Notes under the pieces: generated by a model | What the model was told of the DNA's origin: nothing | The model's database searches: none | The model's input: only the letters and a program-made list of their open reading frames with translations | NCBI GenBank assembly: GCA_905215035.1 | Contig: CAJMOJ010000020.1 | Coordinates: forward strand, 1-29,019 | Origin: an uncultured bacterium | GTDB taxonomy: Bacteria; Actinomycetota; Coriobacteriia; Coriobacteriales; Eggerthellaceae | Reading direction: 5' to 3' | DNA length: 29,019 nucleotides | In this document: positions 8,496-16,286 of the stretch, piece by piece | How the letters are laid out: every line of letters starts with the position of its first letter | Numbering within the stretch: position 1 is the stretch's first letter | Position numbers and translations under genes: made by a program

Positions 8496-8524
8496 ATTGT
8501 ATCGGTTTATCTCTGATCTCTGAA
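8496..8524 (-). promoter_or_regulatory. Candidate promoter of the Pro/Gln-rich membrane protein gene
   Basis: TTCAGA (8524-8519) and TACAAT (8501-8496) are 17 bp apart on the minus strand, about 50 bp before the ATG at 8445. The spacer begins inside a tandem CAGAGAT-CAGAGAT. The -10 is good and the -35 is weak. Confidence 0.4.
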
Positions 8525-8579
8525 AAATCGTTAGCGTACATTCATGAAACAACCGCAGCTTAAGAACAAAAGTGTGCAT

Positions 8580-8615
8580 TAAAAAAATCGAGCCCGGCAT
8601 AATGCCGAGCTCGAT
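8580..8615 (-). terminator. Intrinsic terminator of rplM-rpsI
   Basis: On the minus strand ATCGAGCTCGGCA (8615-8603) pairs with TGCCGGGCTCGAT (8599-8587), a 7+5 bp stem with one internal mismatch and a three-base loop. It is followed by seven Ts. It sits about 70 bases past the rpsI stop. Confidence 0.9.
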
Positions 8616-8682
8616 AACACAAGCATATGATGTGCAAGCAACACAATGGCACGCCTGGGCGATTGTGTCTTTCCTGAACAGT

Positions 8683-9075
8683 TTAGCGCTTGCTGAACTG
8701 TGGACGCTTACGAGCTTTTTTGAGACCGTACTTCTTACGCTCAACCATACGAGAGTCGCGGGTAAGGTAACCAGCACGCTTAAGCTCTGCACGGTAGTCG
8801 CCAGCCTCAAGAAGGGCACGAGCGATACCTAAGCGCAAAGCGCCAGCTTGACCAGAAACTCCACCGCCATCGCAACGAGCGATAACATCAAAGTGCTCTT
8901 TTGTGTCAGTTACAACAAAAGGAGTTGTTGCATAGTCAACGAGTGCCTGACGACCGAAATACTCGACGCCTTCACGACCGTTAACGGTAACTTTGCCAGA
9001 ACCAGGAACAATGCGCACGCGTGCGATTGCATTCTTGCGACGGCCGGTGCCGTAATATACTGCTTCGCCTGCCAT
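8683..9075 (-). CDS. rpsI: Small ribosomal subunit protein S9
   Basis: Structural protein of the 30S head whose C-terminal tail reaches the P-site tRNA. The 130-residue length is typical. The N-terminal YYGTGRRKNAIARVRIVPG, the GQAGALRLGIARAL block and the basic C-terminus ending RPQFSKR (family usually ends KxQFSKR) are all present. Its ATG shares one base with the rplM stop (TAATG), and GGAG lies within the last rplM codons, so the two are translationally coupled. The pair is transcribed from upstream of rplM and ends at the strong hairpin downstream. Confidence 0.98.
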   Translation of the reverse strand: MAGEAVYYGTGRRKNAIARVRIVPGSGKVTVNGREGVEYFGRQALVDYATTPFVVTDTKEHFDVIARCDGGGVSGQAGALRLGIARALLEAGDYRAELKRAGYLTRDSRMVERKKYGLKKARKRPQFSKR

Positions 9076-9512
9076 TAGTTGTCTCCTAACTTGATCTCAC
9101 GAGGCTTCTGAGCCATATGTGGATGCTCAGGACCAGCATAAACTTTAAGCTTTTTGCCCATTGCACGACCAAGCGTGTTCTTGGGAAGCATACCCTTTAC
9201 CGCATGCTCAATAACACGCTCAGGATGCTTTTCCATAGCTTCAGTGAAAGTTTCACATTTGAGTCCACCAGGATAGCCACTGTGACGATAGTATTCTTTC
9301 TCCAATGCCTTAACACCGGTTACTCGAATCTTGTCTGCGTTGATGATGATGACAAAGTCACCGGTATCAACATGTGGGGTGTACTGAGGCTTATGCTTAC
9401 CCTTTAACAACTGGGCAGCCTTAGATGCAACACGACCCAAAACCTGATCTTCTGCATCAATGATGAGCCATTCGCGCTCAACTTGGCCTGGTTTGGCGTA
9501 ATACGTCTTCAC
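9075..9512 (-). CDS. rplM: Large ribosomal subunit protein L13
   Basis: An early-assembling 23S rRNA-binding protein of the 50S subunit. The 145 residues contain the family hallmarks WLIIDAEDQVLGRVASKAA near the N-terminus, LLKGKHKPQYTPHVDTGDFVIIINADKI, and GMLPKNTLGRAMGKKLKVYAGPEHPH in the second half. The start codon is GTG at 9512, chosen because GGAGG lies nine bases upstream and because MKTYYAKPG is the usual N-terminus. rpsI follows with a one-base overlap. The long leader in front could take part in autoregulation, as is known for L13 operons in other bacteria. Confidence 0.98.
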   Translation of the reverse strand: MKTYYAKPGQVEREWLIIDAEDQVLGRVASKAAQLLKGKHKPQYTPHVDTGDFVIIINADKIRVTGVKALEKEYYRHSGYPGGLKCETFTEAMEKHPERVIEHAVKGMLPKNTLGRAMGKKLKVYAGPEHPHMAQKPREIKLGDN

Positions 9513-9744
9513 GGTATTATTCCTCCAATAAGTAACAAAATGTCGTTTTCAAAAGTTGCTTGTACATTCAAAAGGCGGGATCCTACTCCGCTCGCTTTTT
9601 GCTCAAAGATTGGCAGCGTGCTCACTCCATGGTCTGGACTTCCTTGAAGGGCATCTCTCCGCACCACCTTGCGCACTACAAAAGTTTTGAATGCTCTCAA
9701 GCCGCACGGGGCTTTTGAAAGGCGAACTTTTTCATTTAAGCGCA
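9513..9744 (-). other. Leader/promoter region of rplM-rpsI
   Basis: About 230 nt lie between the usp terminator and the GTG of rplM. On the minus strand a foldable block is visible near 9563-9605, where CAAAA...GCGG can pair with CCGC.TTTTG. A possible promoter is TTGAGA, 16 bp, TAGTGC (about 9696-9669), which is a weak match. I do not recognise a named ribosomal-protein leader. The open frame at 9509-9757 in this block looks like chance. Confidence 0.35.
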
Positions 9745-9804
9745 AAAATCCACTCACGACAAGTAAATCTGCATTGTTTTGCAGAAAAAATTGTCGTGAG
9801 TGGA
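9744..9804 (-). terminator. Nested hairpin terminator downstream of usp
   Basis: The plus-strand TCCACTCACGACAA (9749-9762) and TTGTCGTGAGTGGA (9791-9804) form a perfect 14-bp stem. The 28-base interior carries its own six-bp hairpin (TCTGCA 9768-9773, TGCAGA 9780-9785). On the minus strand the stem is followed by five Ts (9748-9744), so it terminates usp transcription before the rplM leader. The stem is long and the loop unusually structured for a terminator. Confidence 0.7.
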
Positions 9805-9881
9805 CGCAATTGATGTCGACGAGATATTTTACTCAGAAATACCAGCCTCAACCGTACTGCTACCCATACATCACCGACATA

Positions 9882-10331
9882 CTAGTCTTGCTTTACTACC
9901 AAAACGTCACAACGTACATTGCGAATCAAGTATGTTGAAACACTCCCCACAAAAACATACGTAATGTTTGAGAGACCCCGTTCTCCACAGATAACAAGAT
10001 CGGGCTGGAAGACATCGATGAATTCTTTTTGAAGCGTCTCTTGAATTTGACCAGTTTTAACTACGATATCCACCGACGGAATGCGATCATCAGCTTCAGC
10101 AGCAGCAAACACATCGGCAAGCTCCTCTTTAATCCGATCACGCGCCGCATCAGTAACAGACGTTACTCCTTCTCCCGCAAGCAGATCGGGTACTGAATCG
10201 ACCACATAGCCAAAAAGCAATTCTGCGTAATTATCACTTGCCATACGCACTGCTTTCCATGCCACTTCTTCTTGCGTTTTTGCACCATCAAGCGCAGCAA
10301 AAATCTTATGGTATTCACAGCGAGCCATCAT
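9882..10331 (-). CDS. Universal stress protein, ATP-binding type
   Basis: A single-domain UspA-family protein of 149 residues, cytosolic, thought to help cells survive stress; the exact role of family members is rarely known. The N-terminal beta strand KIFAALDGAK is typical. The C-terminal nucleotide motif G-x2-G-x9-G-S is present as GERGLSNITYVFVGS, followed by CDVLVVK, so ATP binding is expected. The open frame extends ten codons further upstream, but GGGAG seven bases before the ATG pair at 10331 favours this start. It is a single gene ending at a nested hairpin, and is divergent from the thioesterase gene across about 230 bp. Confidence 0.92.
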   Translation of the reverse strand: MMARCEYHKIFAALDGAKTQEEVAWKAVRMASDNYAELLFGYVVDSVPDLLAGEGVTSVTDAARDRIKEELADVFAAAEADDRIPSVDIVVKTGQIQETLQKEFIDVFQPDLVICGERGLSNITYVFVGSVSTYLIRNVRCDVLVVKQD

Positions 10332-10467
10332 ACCCACACTCCCTTTTTCTCTACAACACATACCATCCTATGCGTCCATATTCACCACATGATTGCCCCG
10401 TATTCGTTACTTTGTATTTTATACGCTCCTAAAGTACGCTACGATTACAAGATCACAACAGAGTAAT

Positions 10468-10532
10468 GCTGATCACTAAAGCAACGCTGATCAGCGGAGT
10501 CATATGAATGGTGTACTCAAGCATTATTCATA
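10468..10532 (+). promoter_or_regulatory. Repeats and dyads upstream of the thioesterase gene
   Basis: GCTGATCA occurs twice (10468-10475 and 10486-10493), 18 bp apart, the second inside the perfect palindrome GCTGATCAGC. Further on TATGAAT (10503-10509) and ATTCATA (10526-10532) form a 7-bp inverted repeat. These are plausible operator sites between the divergent usp and thioesterase genes, but no regulator can be named. Confidence 0.35.
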
Positions 10533-10538
10533 CCTGAG

Positions 10539-10572
10539 GGGAATTATGAAAGTTTGGGAATTATGAAAGTTT
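10539..10572 (+). repeat. Perfect 17-bp tandem duplication over the translation start
   Basis: GGGAATTATGAAAGTTT occurs twice head to tail (10539-10555 and 10556-10572). Each copy carries a ribosome-site remnant, an ATG and the first codons MKV. The first copy has the stronger site (GAGGGG). Because 17 is not a multiple of three, the two ATGs are in different frames. Confidence 0.95.
10546..10566 (+). CDS. Six-codon upstream ORF (MKVWEL) overlapping the thioesterase start
   Basis: The first ATG of the duplicated block reads MKVWEL and stops at TGA (10564-10566), which overlaps the ATG of the main gene (10563-10565) as ATGA. GAGGGG five bases before this ATG is the best ribosome site in the area. 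Ribosomes would thus load here, end after six codons and restart on the main gene. This arrangement is seen in the sequence; its use is inferred. Confidence 0.5.
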   Translation: MKVWEL

Positions 10573-11063
10573 TTAATCCAGCCCATCGCGATGTGGTTAT
10601 CGACCTTATCAATCGCGCTCCATTTTTAAGCCGCGTTGGCGTTCACGTTGTTGAACTCGAACAAGGAGTATTCAAATCTCGCTGCGAAGTTACCTATGAC
10701 ATGCTCAACTCATTTGGCGGCATCCATGGTGGTGCTTATGCAGCCATTATGGACAGTGCATGCTATTACTGCGCTTATGCCGATGTGCCAGAAAATAAAG
10801 GATTCATCACTATTGATCTGCAAACTAACTATTTGCGCTCAGCGCGAGTAGGCGATGTGGTTAACTGCGAATCACACGTTATTAAGATGGGTGGAACTAT
10901 CATTCTCACCGAAGCAATTTGCACTGATGATGAAGGTAGACTTCTTGCACAAGCCACATCGAAGCTCTACGCCAGTGACACCATTCAACCCATCTCGGCT
11001 GCTATGGATCTTTTAAGCCCGGGAGAAACGCTTCCGCCTAAATATCTCGAAGTTGACGAATAA
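10563..11063 (+). CDS. PaaI-type hotdog thioesterase
   Basis: A 166-residue single hotdog-fold protein expected to cleave acyl-CoA or acyl-ACP thioesters in the cytosol. The family core NSFGGIHGGAYAAIMDSACYYCA (about residues 49-71) contains the HGG turn and the acidic residue on the central helix used by PaaI/YbgC-like enzymes. The strand pairs FITIDLQTNYLRSARVGDVVNCESHVIKMGGTIILTEA and LLAQATSKLY match the rest of the fold. The frame extends three codons upstream to a TTG, but the ATG at 10563 is preferred. Its neighbour, across a shared hairpin, is the fatty-acid synthesis operon on the other strand, so a role in acyl-chain turnover is possible but unproven. Substrate unknown. Confidence 0.9.
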   Translation: MKVFNPAHRDVVIDLINRAPFLSRVGVHVVELEQGVFKSRCEVTYDMLNSFGGIHGGAYAAIMDSACYYCAYADVPENKGFITIDLQTNYLRSARVGDVVNCESHVIKMGGTIILTEAICTDDEGRLLAQATSKLYASDTIQPISAAMDLLSPGETLPPKYLEVDE

Positions 11064-11079
11064 ATAAGCTCAACACCAC

Positions 11080-11110
11080 AAACTCAATACGTATTACGCG
11101 TATTGAGTTT
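11080..11110. terminator. Hairpin between convergent thioesterase and accDA genes
   Basis: AAACTCAATACG (11080-11091) and CGTATTGAGTTT (11099-11110) form a perfect 12-bp stem with a seven-base loop. It stands between two convergent stops and would serve either strand. Each side ends with only TTT, so termination strength is uncertain. Confidence 0.6.
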
Positions 11111-11169
11111 GACGTATGAACCTAAAACATGCCCTCTCCAGGTGAAGTTTACTCTGCGCCCAAAGTTCA

Positions 11170-13530
11170 TTAGAACTTACGGAAACGCGCATAACGCTGT
11201 TCGCGTAATTCTTCAGCGGAGAGATCTTGTAGCTCTTCCAGCGATGAAACAATATAGGCACCAACCATTGCGGCAGCCTGCTCAGGATTTTCATGGGCAG
11301 GTCCATCGCCTTCTAGCAACACAGCCTCAATAATGCCTAAATCACATGCCTCTTGTGCACTCATTTTCATAACCGCAGCCGCCTCTGCTGCTCGTGATCT
11401 ATCTTTCCACAAAATAGAGGCAAATCCTTCTGGTGAGAGCACAGAATATACCGCATGCTCTTGCATAGCTACCTTATTTGAAACCGCAAGCGCAAGTGCA
11501 CCACCAGAACCACCTTCACCAAGCACCGCCGAAACAATAGGCACACCTAAGCCTGCCATAGTAACCAAATTGTCTGCGATTGCATTGCCTACGCCACGTT
11601 CCTCGGCCTCTTTACCGCAAAAAGCACCTTGGGTATCTACTAAACACACAATGGGACGATTAAATTTCTCAGCCTGTCGCATCAAACGAAGACTCTTGCG
11701 ATAGCCCTCTGGTTGTGGACAACCGAAATTACGCGCAATACGGTCTTTAAGATCAGCGCCTTTTTCCTGAGCAATTACGGTAACTGATCGTCCATTAATG
11801 CGCCCAATACCGCCAATAATTGCAGCGTCATCAGCAAATGCCCGATCGCCATGCAATTCAAAGAAATCCTCAACAATGATGTCGATATAGACTTGTGCTG
11901 TTGGACGATGAATATTGCGCGCAAGCTGTACCGACTCCCAAGCAGTATTTGAAGTAGAACATTCGAGTTCATCAGTAAGAGGAAGTACGCTGGGCGCATC
12001 AGCAACACCTTGGCGTTTCAAGATGCGTAAGAGTTTTTTATCCGATGAGTTCTCTGACTTACCCCAGCCAAAAAGGCCACGCATAAAGGTTGGCATAGCA
12101 AAACCAAAGGGCTCATCAAACGATTCTTCATGCCCAGGCATCTCTACCTCACGCGCATCAATAGCGGGTTTACAGCTGTCTTCTTGCACCCGTGATTGAG
12201 CGGATTGTTCCACTAACACACTGGGGTCATAACTTTCCTCAAGCGTTGTGGCCATAGTGGCAACATCTACATGACGCGCAGAAATAAACGGTGTCACATG
12301 AAGTGCAATAAGATCAATAAGCACCTTACGCAAGTGAGATCGCTTTACGATTGCATCAATAAGACCATGCTCAAGAGCAAATTCTGCTGTCTGAAAATCA
12401 TCGGGCAAGGTTTGCTTGATGGTATCTTGAATAACACGACGCCCTGCGAATCCAATAAGTGCATGTGGCTCAGAAAGAATAATGTCACCCTCCATAGTAA
12501 ACGAAGCTGTAACTCCGCCTGTAGTAGGGTCAGTAATGACTGAGATGTAAAGAAGCCCTGCTCTCCCATGCGCTTCAATTGCTGCAGAAACTTTTGCCAT
12601 TTGCATTAATGACATAAGGCCCTCTTGCATACGTGCACCACCTGATGCACTAAAGATTATCAAAGGCAACCCTTCTGCAGTCGCACGTTCAACGGTACGA
12701 GTGATCTTTTCACCCACAACCGTCCCCATAGAACCCATCATAAACGTGGACTCCATGACGCAAAGAGCAACCTCATAGCCACCTATACGTGCCTTACCAC
12801 AACGCACTGCCTCTTCCAACCCACTTCTGTTTTTTTGAGTCTCGATCACTTCATCGTAATGAGGAAATGCAAGCGGATCGCGCTCGGGAAGCACCGCATC
12901 CCATTCCTCAAAAGAATCGCGATCAAAATGAAGAGCGATACGCTCATCTGAATTAAGACGATAAAGCTCATGGCAGGTAGGGCAAACGCCAAATTGGGCA
13001 ATGACTGCATCATGATCATGGCTCAGTTTACACTTAGGGCACACCGCCCACGTAATGACTTTGTCACTATCAGCTTTATGCTCTGGTTCACGAAGAATCC
13101 AGTTCATATGCTCCCTGTCAGCATCAAGAGCAGTTAATACCGAAGCACCCTCTAACTCTGCTTGCTCAAGAAGCGTCTCGGATGGCCATGCATCAGGAGT
13201 TGTCCAAAGCACCAAACGAGCATGAGAGCGCTTAATTGCATCAAGCACGGCATAGTCGTTAGAAAATAAACGCGCATCAAATTTAGGAGCTAAACTAATA
13301 ACGTGCGCATCTCCTGAGCATGAGAAAGCACGCTTTTTATCTTCAGTTCCCGTGACCATCAAATTAGTAATTCCCGCTTTTGCGGCAGCCTTAACTGCCG
13401 CCTTCATAGGATTGCCGTATCCTACAACGAGTACGGGATCAGACATAGCGTTTGCGGCACTTAGCAATGAATACACCACTTGTGCTGAAGTACCTGCTGC
13501 CGTGAGTGGAGATACTGGAATTGCTGCCAT
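11170..13530 (-). CDS. accDA: Fused acetyl-CoA carboxylase carboxyltransferase (AccD-AccA) with extra N-domain
   Basis: Transfers carboxyl from carboxybiotin to acetyl-CoA, giving malonyl-CoA for fatty-acid synthesis. In this 786-residue chain the beta half comes first: zinc ribbon C164-x2-C167 / C183-x2-C186, then MMGSMGTVVGEKITR (264-278), ASGGARMQEGLMSLMQMAK (295-313) and DPTTGGVTASF. After a linker of about 110 residues the alpha half runs from about 529 (WESVQLARNIHRP) through FFELHGDR, FGCPQPEGYRKSLRLM, VDTQGAFCG and GEGGSGGALAL (671-681). Residues 1-145 are additional: VLVVGYGNPMKAAVKAAAKAGI resembles the first fold of the biotin carboxylase N-domain. It is the last gene of the fab run, 76 bp after fabZ, with a hairpin in the gap. 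No accB or accC is seen. Confidence 0.95.
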   Translation of the reverse strand: MAAIPVSPLTAAGTSAQVVYSLLSAANAMSDPVLVVGYGNPMKAAVKAAAKAGITNLMVTGTEDKKRAFSCSGDAHVISLAPKFDARLFSNDYAVLDAIKRSHARLVLWTTPDAWPSETLLEQAELEGASVLTALDADREHMNWILREPEHKADSDKVITWAVCPKCKLSHDHDAVIAQFGVCPTCHELYRLNSDERIALHFDRDSFEEWDAVLPERDPLAFPHYDEVIETQKNRSGLEEAVRCGKARIGGYEVALCVMESTFMMGSMGTVVGEKITRTVERATAEGLPLIIFSASGGARMQEGLMSLMQMAKVSAAIEAHGRAGLLYISVITDPTTGGVTASFTMEGDIILSEPHALIGFAGRRVIQDTIKQTLPDDFQTAEFALEHGLIDAIVKRSHLRKVLIDLIALHVTPFISARHVDVATMATTLEESYDPSVLVEQSAQSRVQEDSCKPAIDAREVEMPGHEESFDEPFGFAMPTFMRGLFGWGKSENSSDKKLLRILKRQGVADAPSVLPLTDELECSTSNTAWESVQLARNIHRPTAQVYIDIIVEDFFELHGDRAFADDAAIIGGIGRINGRSVTVIAQEKGADLKDRIARNFGCPQPEGYRKSLRLMRQAEKFNRPIVCLVDTQGAFCGKEAEERGVGNAIADNLVTMAGLGVPIVSAVLGEGGSGGALALAVSNKVAMQEHAVYSVLSPEGFASILWKDRSRAAEAAAVMKMSAQEACDLGIIEAVLLEGDGPAHENPEQAAAMVGAYIVSSLEELQDLSAEELREQRYARFRKF

Positions 13531-13576
13531 AAAATCCTACTTTACATTCTTTCTTATCATTACCGCTACTAAACAC

Positions 13577-13604
13577 AGAGACTACTCAAGTTAGCGTAGT
13601 CTCT
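13577..13604 (-). other. Hairpin in the fabZ-accDA gap
   Basis: AGAGACTAC (13577-13585) and GTAGTCTCT (13596-13604) form a perfect 9-bp stem two bases past the fabZ stop. On the minus strand it is followed by GTGTTTAG, not a T-run. Partial termination, or an mRNA-processing/stability element setting accDA levels relative to the fab genes, are both possible. Confidence 0.5.
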
Positions 13605-13606
13605 AC

Positions 13607-14050
13607 TTACTGTGCTTTTGTTATCACGTAACTTTGAAGGGCACTCGCACATACGGACTCTCCTTTGCGTGCCACTACCTCAGCTTTACAAAAGCGCTTG
13701 GATTTCTTTGTAATAACAACATCAAGGGTTACCGTATCACCAGGGAGGATTGTTTCTCTAAACTTTGCTTTGTCTATACCAGCCAAATACCCCAGAGAAC
13801 CTTCCAACATCCCATCTGCCATCAAACAACAACATGCCGCTTGCGCAAGTGCCTCCATGATAATGACACCAGGAAGTACGGGATGGCCCGGGAAATGGCC
13901 CGCAAAAAGGGGCAGATCTGGATCAACATCAAGTTCAGCGATGATCGATTCTCCCGGAGTACACGAAACAATCCTGCTCACCCAAACAAAAGGATCGCGA
14001 TGGGGCAATAATTCAAGTACACCCTCTTGTTCACAAGGAAATGTAGGCAT
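13607..14050 (-). CDS. fabZ: 3-hydroxyacyl-ACP dehydratase
   Basis: Removes water from 3-hydroxyacyl-ACP to give trans-2-enoyl-ACP in the FAS II cycle. The 147 residues hold the FabZ core LLPHRDPFVWVSRI, then GHFPGHPVLPGVIIMEALAQ with catalytic His52 and Glu66 at the standard 14-residue spacing. GGAG lies seven bases before the ATG and the fabF stop is only nine bases upstream, so coupling with fabF is likely. No separate fabM or fabA gene is present, so how unsaturated chains arise is not shown; a FabN-like isomerising activity of this protein cannot be excluded from sequence alone. Confidence 0.96.
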   Translation of the reverse strand: MPTFPCEQEGVLELLPHRDPFVWVSRIVSCTPGESIIAELDVDPDLPLFAGHFPGHPVLPGVIIMEALAQAACCCLMADGMLEGSLGYLAGIDKAKFRETILPGDTVTLDVVITKKSKRFCKAEVVARKGESVCASALQSYVITKAQ

Positions 14051-14059
14051 AGAGAACTC

Positions 14060-15397
14060 CTATTCTTCTACATAGGGAGAAAACGCTAAACAACCATTAT
14101 GACCTCCAAAACCAAGAGAAGTAGATAAAGCCACTTTTTGTGGATAGTTGGTTAGCTTTTCAGTCAACACTTTCACGTTGCATTCGGGATCAGGCTGGGC
14201 AAATCCCACCGTAGGGGGAACCACGCCGTGTGCTACACAATACGCCGTGACCAGAGCCTCTACTGCTCCTGCTCCTCCAAGCATATGCCCAACTGAGCCT
14301 TTAACAGATACAACAGGAACTTCAGGTTCATCGGTCCCCATAAGTGCTGCAAGTGCCTCAGATTCTGTCTTGTCGTTCACATGTGTTGCCGTACCATGCG
14401 CATTAAGATGACCTAAATCAGACGGCTCAAAACCACCTTCTGCAAGTGCTTGTTGCATTGCGCGCAAAATACCAACACCACCCGGTTCAGGAGAAGTGAT
14501 GTGATATCCATCACCTGAAGAACCATATCCCGTAATCTCAGCGATAATGTGTGCGCCTCGTGCTTGTGCATGTTCGAGCGACTCAAGCACAACTGCAGCA
14601 CCGCCCTCACCAGGGACAAACCCGTTACGGCGAATATCAAAAGGCATAGCTGCCTCATCAATATTTTGAGATTTACTTGTTGCACCAAGGTTTCCAAAGC
14701 CAGCTAGAGCAATGTCGCATACTGACTCTTCAGCACCACCAGCAAGGGCACAATCAGCGTATCCAAAGCGAATCATACGATAAGCTTCTCCAATGCTTTG
14801 AGTTCCTGTAGCGCACGCCGTACTAACATCAATACATTCGCCGCGCAACCCATAGCGAATAGCCAACTCGCCTGCTGCTGCATTAGGCATCATAGACGGT
14901 ATAAACAGTGGACTAACACGCTTGGGACCTTTTTCATGCAACTTTACAGCCTCATCGGAAAAGATCTTCATACCGCCAATTCCTGTGCCAAAAATAACAG
15001 CAAAGCGATCACGGTCTTCCTGTTCAAGATCAATCTCTGCCTGCGCAAGCGCCTCATCAGAAGCAATGACTGCGTATTGCACGTACGGAGACCAACGACG
15101 TGCTTGTTTCTTAGTTAAACCATATTCTGTTGGATCAAACTCCGGAACAGAACCAACAACATACGTTCCTAATTGCTCGGCCTTTTCTTCAGGAAGGAGG
15201 GAGAGGTTATTCTTACCTTCCAACAACGAATCAATCAAGGTTGATGCTCCTACCCCCGCAGGCGTAACAGCACCCATGCCCGTAATTACCACGCGGTGCA
15301 ACGGCAGCGTTGTTGGACGCTTTTGGGTGGCTGCAGCAACCCCTTGCGCCGTTGCTTTGTCAATAACCACCTCTGTTTGCTTACCTTGTGTAACCAT
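14060..15397 (-). CDS. fabF: 3-oxoacyl-ACP synthase II
   Basis: Condenses malonyl-ACP with the growing acyl chain. The thiolase-fold triad is complete: Cys195 in VSTACATGTQS, His334 in NAHGTATHVND and His371 in KGSVGHMLGGAGAVEA (numbering from the start chosen here). Family start RVVITGMGAVTP follows an extra N-tail of about 35 residues, longer than usual. The frame continues to an ATG at 15433, but that has a ribosome site only one base away, whereas AAAGG nine bases before the ATG at 15397 is well placed; I chose the latter (445 aa). The 110-bp gap to fabG holds a near-duplicate of TCGANCAATTCAC (15471-15482, 15488-15499). With no fabH in the window, initiation must be done elsewhere or by this enzyme. 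Confidence 0.95.
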   Translation of the reverse strand: MVTQGKQTEVVIDKATAQGVAAATQKRPTTLPLHRVVITGMGAVTPAGVGASTLIDSLLEGKNNLSLLPEEKAEQLGTYVVGSVPEFDPTEYGLTKKQARRWSPYVQYAVIASDEALAQAEIDLEQEDRDRFAVIFGTGIGGMKIFSDEAVKLHEKGPKRVSPLFIPSMMPNAAAGELAIRYGLRGECIDVSTACATGTQSIGEAYRMIRFGYADCALAGGAEESVCDIALAGFGNLGATSKSQNIDEAAMPFDIRRNGFVPGEGGAAVVLESLEHAQARGAHIIAEITGYGSSGDGYHITSPEPGGVGILRAMQQALAEGGFEPSDLGHLNAHGTATHVNDKTESEALAALMGTDEPEVPVVSVKGSVGHMLGGAGAVEALVTAYCVAHGVVPPTVGFAQPDPECNVKVLTEKLTNYPQKVALSTSLGFGGHNGCLAFSPYVEE

Positions 15398-15507
15398 ATA
15401 GTTATACCTTTCGTATTGATCTGCCTGTTTCATACCTCATTACGTGCATTGCATAGTGCGATTATCCCACTCGACAATTCACGTAATCGAGCAATTCACA
15501 TAGAGCC

Positions 15508-16272
15508 TTAAAGAGACATCCCGCCATCAACGCTGATAACTTGACCGGTAATATACGATGCCTCGGGACGCGCAAAGAAGGATACCGCTTGCGCTACGTC
15601 TTCAGGTGTCCCGAGTCGTTGTGCAGCAATATGCTCAACAATGTTCGCTTGAGCCTCTTCTCCTAAAACAGCTGTCATAGCCGTCTCAATAAAACCAGGA
15701 GCAACTGCATTAACCGTAATATTGCGACTTGCTAATTCTTTAGCGGCTGCTTTTGTCATTCCAATGATGCCTGCTTTAGATGCAGCATAATTAACTTGAC
15801 CAGGATTCCCCGCAATTCCCACGACTGAAGAGATGGAAATAATGCGACCATAACGCTGCTTTACCATCATGGGGCAAACATGACGCATGCAATTGAAGGC
15901 CCCTTTTAAGTTCGTGTCAATCACGCTGTCAAACTGATCTTCTTTCATACGCATAAGTAATCCATCACGCGTAATGCCAGCATTATTAACTAATACATCA
16001 ATACGACCAAAGCGTTCTTTGATCGCTCCTACCATTGCCTTAACCTCAGCAAAATCAGCTACGTTTGCTTTAACGACAAATGTTTCTACCCCGTTAGTTT
16101 CTAGCTCTTGCGCCAGCATTTGTGCAGCTTCTTGGCTTGAATCCGACGAGAAATTAATGACAACATTCATACCCGCTTGAGCCATTGCACGAGAAATTGC
16201 AGCACCAATACCACGGCTTGCTCCCGTAATAAGTGCAACGGGTGTCGAACTTGTTGATGTTTTATCTGCCAT
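15508..16272 (-). CDS. fabG: 3-oxoacyl-ACP reductase
   Basis: NADPH-dependent short-chain dehydrogenase that reduces 3-oxoacyl-ACP to 3-hydroxyacyl-ACP. The 254 residues carry the cofactor motif TGASRGIG (16-23), NNAG (96-99), catalytic Asn121, Ser149, Tyr162 and Lys166 (SSVVGIAGNPGQVNYAASKAG), and the usual ending YITGQVISVDGGMSL. The first ten residues (MADKTSTSST) are a short polar extension. It follows fabD with a 14-bp gap, so the two are clearly co-transcribed. Confidence 0.97.
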   Translation of the reverse strand: MADKTSTSSTPVALITGASRGIGAAISRAMAQAGMNVVINFSSDSSQEAAQMLAQELETNGVETFVVKANVADFAEVKAMVGAIKERFGRIDVLVNNAGITRDGLLMRMKEDQFDSVIDTNLKGAFNCMRHVCPMMVKQRYGRIISISSVVGIAGNPGQVNYAASKAGIIGMTKAAAKELASRNITVNAVAPGFIETAMTAVLGEEAQANIVEHIAAQRLGTPEDVAQAVSFFARPEASYITGQVISVDGGMSL

Positions 16273-16286
16273 GATTTTGTAATCCT

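Noticed and set aside
7789..8516. Two long plus-strand frames opposite the Pro/Gln-rich gene
   Set aside because: They arise from the repeated CAG/CCA codon pattern of the real gene, giving Leu/Arg- or Val/Pro/Glu-rich nonsense, with no ribosome site.
9563..9700. Possible RNase P or other named RNA in the rplM leader (GGAAGTCCAGACCATGGAG looked suggestive)
   Set aside because: The other conserved RNase P segments (for example the ACAGAA and GGTAAGGGTG-like parts) are absent and the region is too short.
9509..9757. 82-residue frame in the rplM leader
   Set aside because: It runs up to the rplM GTG and has no recognisable features; the region is better explained as an untranslated leader.
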